From Nanobdellota archaeon (GTDB lineage Archaea; Nanobdellota; Nanobdellia; Woesearchaeales; GW2011-AR9), in contig JAUYPX010000020.1 in the NCBI GenBank assembly GCA_030697505.1, forward strand, positions 1 to 32,822: 32,822 nucleotides of DNA, given 5' to 3'. The translations under genes and the position numbers were made by a program. The notes under the pieces were generated by a model. It had not been told where the DNA came from, searched no databases, and saw only the letters and a program-made list of their open reading frames with translations. Below, in pieces: positions 30,731 to 32,822 of this stretch; positions within the stretch are counted from its first letter, which is position 1; the number at the start of each line of letters is the position of its first letter.

Positions 30731-32092
30731 ATGCTTGACAAAGGGGTTTGCGTCCGTTTCTACAAACGGAAAGATATCCAAGATGCCATCATAGCGCATG
30801 CTCGAAATAAGGAAATCGGAATGCGTTATAACGATTCCTTCGGCAAGAGACCAGACATTCTCTCATATCCCAAAGAGATTTTAGAACTCTCCCTGCGGGG
30901 AGTCACTTCCCTCCATGCCAGCGAAGAGATTTGGGAAAACCCTTTAGAACTGGAAAGCAATAAATCCAAAAAAGAACTTGACCAACTACGTGCTGGATGG
31001 GATTTAGTGCTGGATATAGATTGCAAGTTTGTCGACTACAGCAAGATCGCCGCTAACTTGATCATCCAATTTCTCAAATATTGCGGAGTGAAAGATATCT
31101 CCGTGAAATTCTCCGGCAATAAAGGATTCCATATCGGCGTTCCTTTTGAAGCCTTCCCTAAGAAAGTCGGCGAAGTGGAAACGAAAGATCTCTTTCCAGA
31201 CGCAGCAAAAAGAATAGCTTACTACATCAAAGAGAACATCAAAGTAGAATTAGGAAAAAGAATTTTTGAGTTTGAAGCAAAAGATGGAAGGGATATTGCT
31301 TTCGCTAAAATAAGTGAAAAAACAAATCAGGAAAAAGAAAAAATCAAGACCAAAATATCACTAAAGGATGAGTTCGGTGACAAAAAAGAAGTCGAAATTC
31401 TTAATGTAGACCCTTTCTTAGAGATTGATACGGTGCTTATCTCTTCACGCCATCTCTACCGCATGCCCTATAGTCTACACGAGAAATCTGGTTTAGTCAG
31501 TTTGCCTATCGACCCGGAAAAAGTGATGGAATTCCAGAAAGAGATGGCCAAGCCGGATGCAATCTTAACTCCTATGTTTACTTTCTTGGATCGAAACGTA
31601 TGCGGAGAAAGCGCACGGCAGTTATTATTGCAAGCGCTCGATTTTGAACTGAAATTAGAAGAAGAACGGGAAGTGAAAAAAGAATACGATGAGCTGAAAT
31701 TAACTAGCCCGATCAAAGAAGAGTTCTTTCCGCCCTGCATGAGATTATTGCTGCAAGGCATCGGCGATGGGAAAAAACGCGGAGTCTTTATTCTCATGAA
31801 TTATCTCGGCAAGATCGGCTGGAGCAAGGAAGAGATTGAAGCCTACCTCAAGAAATGGAATACTAATAATACTGAGCCATTGCGGGAAGTCTACATCAAA
31901 GGACAGCTGCACGGCTTCAAAGCCGGCGATAAACTGCCGCCCAACTGCAGCAATGAAGCTTACTATCGCGGAATCGGCATCTGCAAGCCGGACAGTTTCT
32001 GTCCTCGAATAAAAAATCCGGTCAATTATACTATCCTGAAATGGAAACGCCATCTGCAGGAGAAAGAAGAACAGGAAGGTTTAAAAGAATAA
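30731..32092 (+). CDS. priS: Fused archaeal DNA primase (PriS catalytic part plus PriL iron-sulfur domain)
   Basis: A 453-residue primase that makes RNA/DNA primers for replication. The PriS part has the catalytic DID (D95, D97) in LVLDIDCKF and SGNKGFHIGVP (128-138, with H134). Unlike a standalone PriS, the last 130 residues resemble the PriL C-terminal domain: FFPPCMRLLLQG, a helical RGVFILMNYLGKIGWSKEEIE, then PPNCSNEAYY and GIGICKPDSFCPRIKNPVNY. Cysteines C336, C406, C418 and C424 are placed to hold a 4Fe-4S cluster. A comparable one-chain primase is known from Nanoarchaeum equitans. The N-terminal scaffold of PriL is missing or minimal. Its end holds the promoter of the next gene. Confidence 0.9.
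   Translation: MLDKGVCVRFYKRKDIQDAIIAHARNKEIGMRYNDSFGKRPDILSYPKEILELSLRGVTSLHASEEIWENPLELESNKSKKELDQLRAGWDLVLDIDCKFVDYSKIAANLIIQFLKYCGVKDISVKFSGNKGFHIGVPFEAFPKKVGEVETKDLFPDAAKRIAYYIKENIKVELGKRIFEFEAKDGRDIAFAKISEKTNQEKEKIKTKISLKDEFGDKKEVEILNVDPFLEIDTVLISSRHLYRMPYSLHEKSGLVSLPIDPEKVMEFQKEMAKPDAILTPMFTFLDRNVCGESARQLLLQALDFELKLEEEREVKKEYDELKLTSPIKEEFFPPCMRLLLQGIGDGKKRGVFILMNYLGKIGWSKEEIEAYLKKWNTNNTEPLREVYIKGQLHGFKAGDKLPPNCSNEAYYRGIGICKPDSFCPRIKNPVNYTILKWKRHLQEKEEQEGLKE
32080..32087 (+). promoter_or_regulatory. TATA box inside the end of the primase gene
   Basis: TTTAAAAG is centred about 26 bases before the ATG at 32110. It supports that start over the in-frame ATG at 32041. Confidence 0.5.
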
Positions 32093-32109
32093 AAATTATT
32101 TCTTCTTTT

Positions 32110-32655
32110 ATGCCTAAAAAGAGGAAAATCAGCCACGTTGAACAAGAGCTTCGTGGAATTAAGAAAACCGAAGACAAACTGCTCCAGCAGGAACGAAGAA
32201 TTGAGCAGAAAGAGAATAAAATCTTGACCGAAGAGCAAAAGATCGAGAAAGTATTATTTAGAATCGGCCGCTTTGAATTCAAGCGCAAACATCTGCTGGA
32301 ATTGATCAAAGGCGTCGCCGGAGCTTTCTTAGGGGTAGGGATAGGAAGAAGCATCCTTAATCTGGATTCGCTTGCCCAAAAATTGCAATGGTGGAACATT
32401 ATCGGCATCCTCATCTTTATCATCGGCATATCATGGCTATTGATTTACAAGAACGAAAAACAATATGTGCAGAAGAAAGGCTTTCGCTTAGTATGGAAGA
32501 AATTAGTATTCTTGTATGTTATTTCTTTGGTCATCGAATATATTGCTTTATGGCTCTTCGCTGCCTTGCCGCCTGACTTTGCTACCTTGGTTAAAGTCTT
32601 AGTGATCGGTTCCTATGCGGCTATGGCCGGAGCGGTAAGCTTTTCGTTGATTTGA
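32110..32655 (+). CDS. Coiled-coil membrane protein with about four helices
   Basis: A 181-residue protein. Residues about 5-60 form a charged coiled coil (HVEQELRGIKKTEDKLLQQE...). Four hydrophobic segments follow: LIKGVAGAFLGVGIGRSIL, IIGILIFIIGISWLLIY, LVFLYVISLVIEYIALWLF and LVKVLVIGSYAAMAGAVSF. The layout is similar to DUF2391-type membrane proteins, but I cannot confirm the match. The coiled coil should lie in the cytoplasm. An upstream ATG at 32041 lies within the primase gene and is not used here. Confidence 0.6.
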   Translation: MPKKRKISHVEQELRGIKKTEDKLLQQERRIEQKENKILTEEQKIEKVLFRIGRFEFKRKHLLELIKGVAGAFLGVGIGRSILNLDSLAQKLQWWNIIGILIFIIGISWLLIYKNEKQYVQKKGFRLVWKKLVFLYVISLVIEYIALWLFAALPPDFATLVKVLVIGSYAAMAGAVSFSLI

Positions 32656-32670
32656 ATTATATTCTTGAGT

Positions 32671-32746
32671 ATACTGTTCCAGATACTGTCCACTAAACGA
32701 ATGATATAAATATATCCACATCTTTCTCCTTTTTTGAGGTGAATTG
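32671..32746 (+). promoter_or_regulatory. Promoter, ribosome site and possible insertion-sequence left end
   Basis: ATACTGT occurs at 32671 and 32683 as a direct repeat. GATATA-AA-TATATC (32703-32716) contains a TATA box. GAGGTGA (32736-32742) lies 4 bases before the ATG at 32747. An insertion-sequence end may lie here, but the matching right end is outside the window. Confidence 0.35.
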
Positions 32747-32822
32747 ATGTCCCAAAATTGTATTTATTGTCATTCAAAAAATGTAGTCAGAAATGGTACC
32801 CGAAAGAGAAAAGTGAGAGTTA
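32747..32822 (+). CDS. Start of a zinc-ribbon protein, probably an IS transposase (3' truncated)
   Basis: Twenty-five codons are present before the window ends: MSQNCIYCHSKNVVRNGTRK and further basic residues. A CxxC pair followed by S-x-x-VVxNG-x-R is the classic opening of zinc-ribbon transposases (IS1/IS6/IS1595-like). The strong Shine-Dalgarno site contrasts with the leaderless genes around it. A zinc-ribbon transcription regulator is a less likely alternative. Confidence 0.6.
   Translation, partial: MSQNCIYCHSKNVVRNGTRKRKVRV

Noticed and set aside
1..32822. Search by eye for CRISPR arrays, tRNA and rRNA genes
   Set aside because: No regularly spaced direct repeats, cloverleaf with conserved T-arm, or rRNA-like conserved segments were seen. 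A short tRNA-like fragment could be missed without a covariance search.

Overview
The window looks archaeal, most likely from a DPANN lineage (Woesearchaeota-like). Supporting genes are RpoL, deoxyhypusine synthase, a CDC48/VCP ATPase, an archaeal ATP-dependent DNA ligase and a primase in which PriS-like and PriL-like parts share one polypeptide. Many genes have a TATA box centred about 24-28 bases before the ATG and no room for a leader, which indicates widespread leaderless transcription. I used that spacing to choose several starts. No rRNA, tRNA or CRISPR array was seen, and no gene-free stretch exceeds 300 bases.

Layout. 1-2714 (+): end of an unknown gene, a METTL5-type RNA methyltransferase, a GHKL ATPase joined to a zinc-peptidase-like domain, and a small protein. 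2711-5191 (-): an unknown protein, an MgtC/DUF4010 membrane protein with a structured leader, and an AlaE-like membrane protein. 5267-5767 (+): an unknown protein. 5776-7289 (-): an operon with a small membrane protein and two genes that match the two halves of the eukaryotic prolyl hydroxylase OGFOD1/Tpa1. 7366-9078 (+): DNA ligase, followed by a nested palindromic element. 9278-10196: three small proteins, one extremely basic. 10275-18244: a surface-protein cluster. It has two + genes, two - genes, a ribbon-helix-helix-like regulator, and a short secreted protein with tandem promoters and a leader of two hairpins whose loops are perfectly complementary. 18320-22075 (-): CDC48 interrupted by a 488-residue intein. 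22187-27203 (-): a Tat-lipoprotein phosphodiesterase, a conserved small protein, a ClpX-like unfoldase, a cytosolic trypsin-like protease and deoxyhypusine synthase. 27433-27941 (+): an AbrB/RelE-type toxin-antitoxin pair. 27974-32655: TatD, an HD phosphohydrolase of the SpoT type, an unknown protein, RpoL, the fused primase and a coiled-coil membrane protein. At the right edge a zinc-ribbon ORF, probably a transposase, begins.

Functional threads. METTL5, the OGFOD1 pair and deoxyhypusine synthase all modify the translation machinery (rRNA, probably uS12, and aIF5A). CDC48, the ClpX-like ATPase and the trypsin-like protease belong to protein quality control. The surface cluster probably builds a cell-envelope structure. 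The strongest candidates for undescribed biology are the complementary-loop leader at 17388-17441, the ClpX-like/serine protease pair, the split OGFOD1 operon, the GHKL-peptidase fusion and the leader of the MgtC-like gene.
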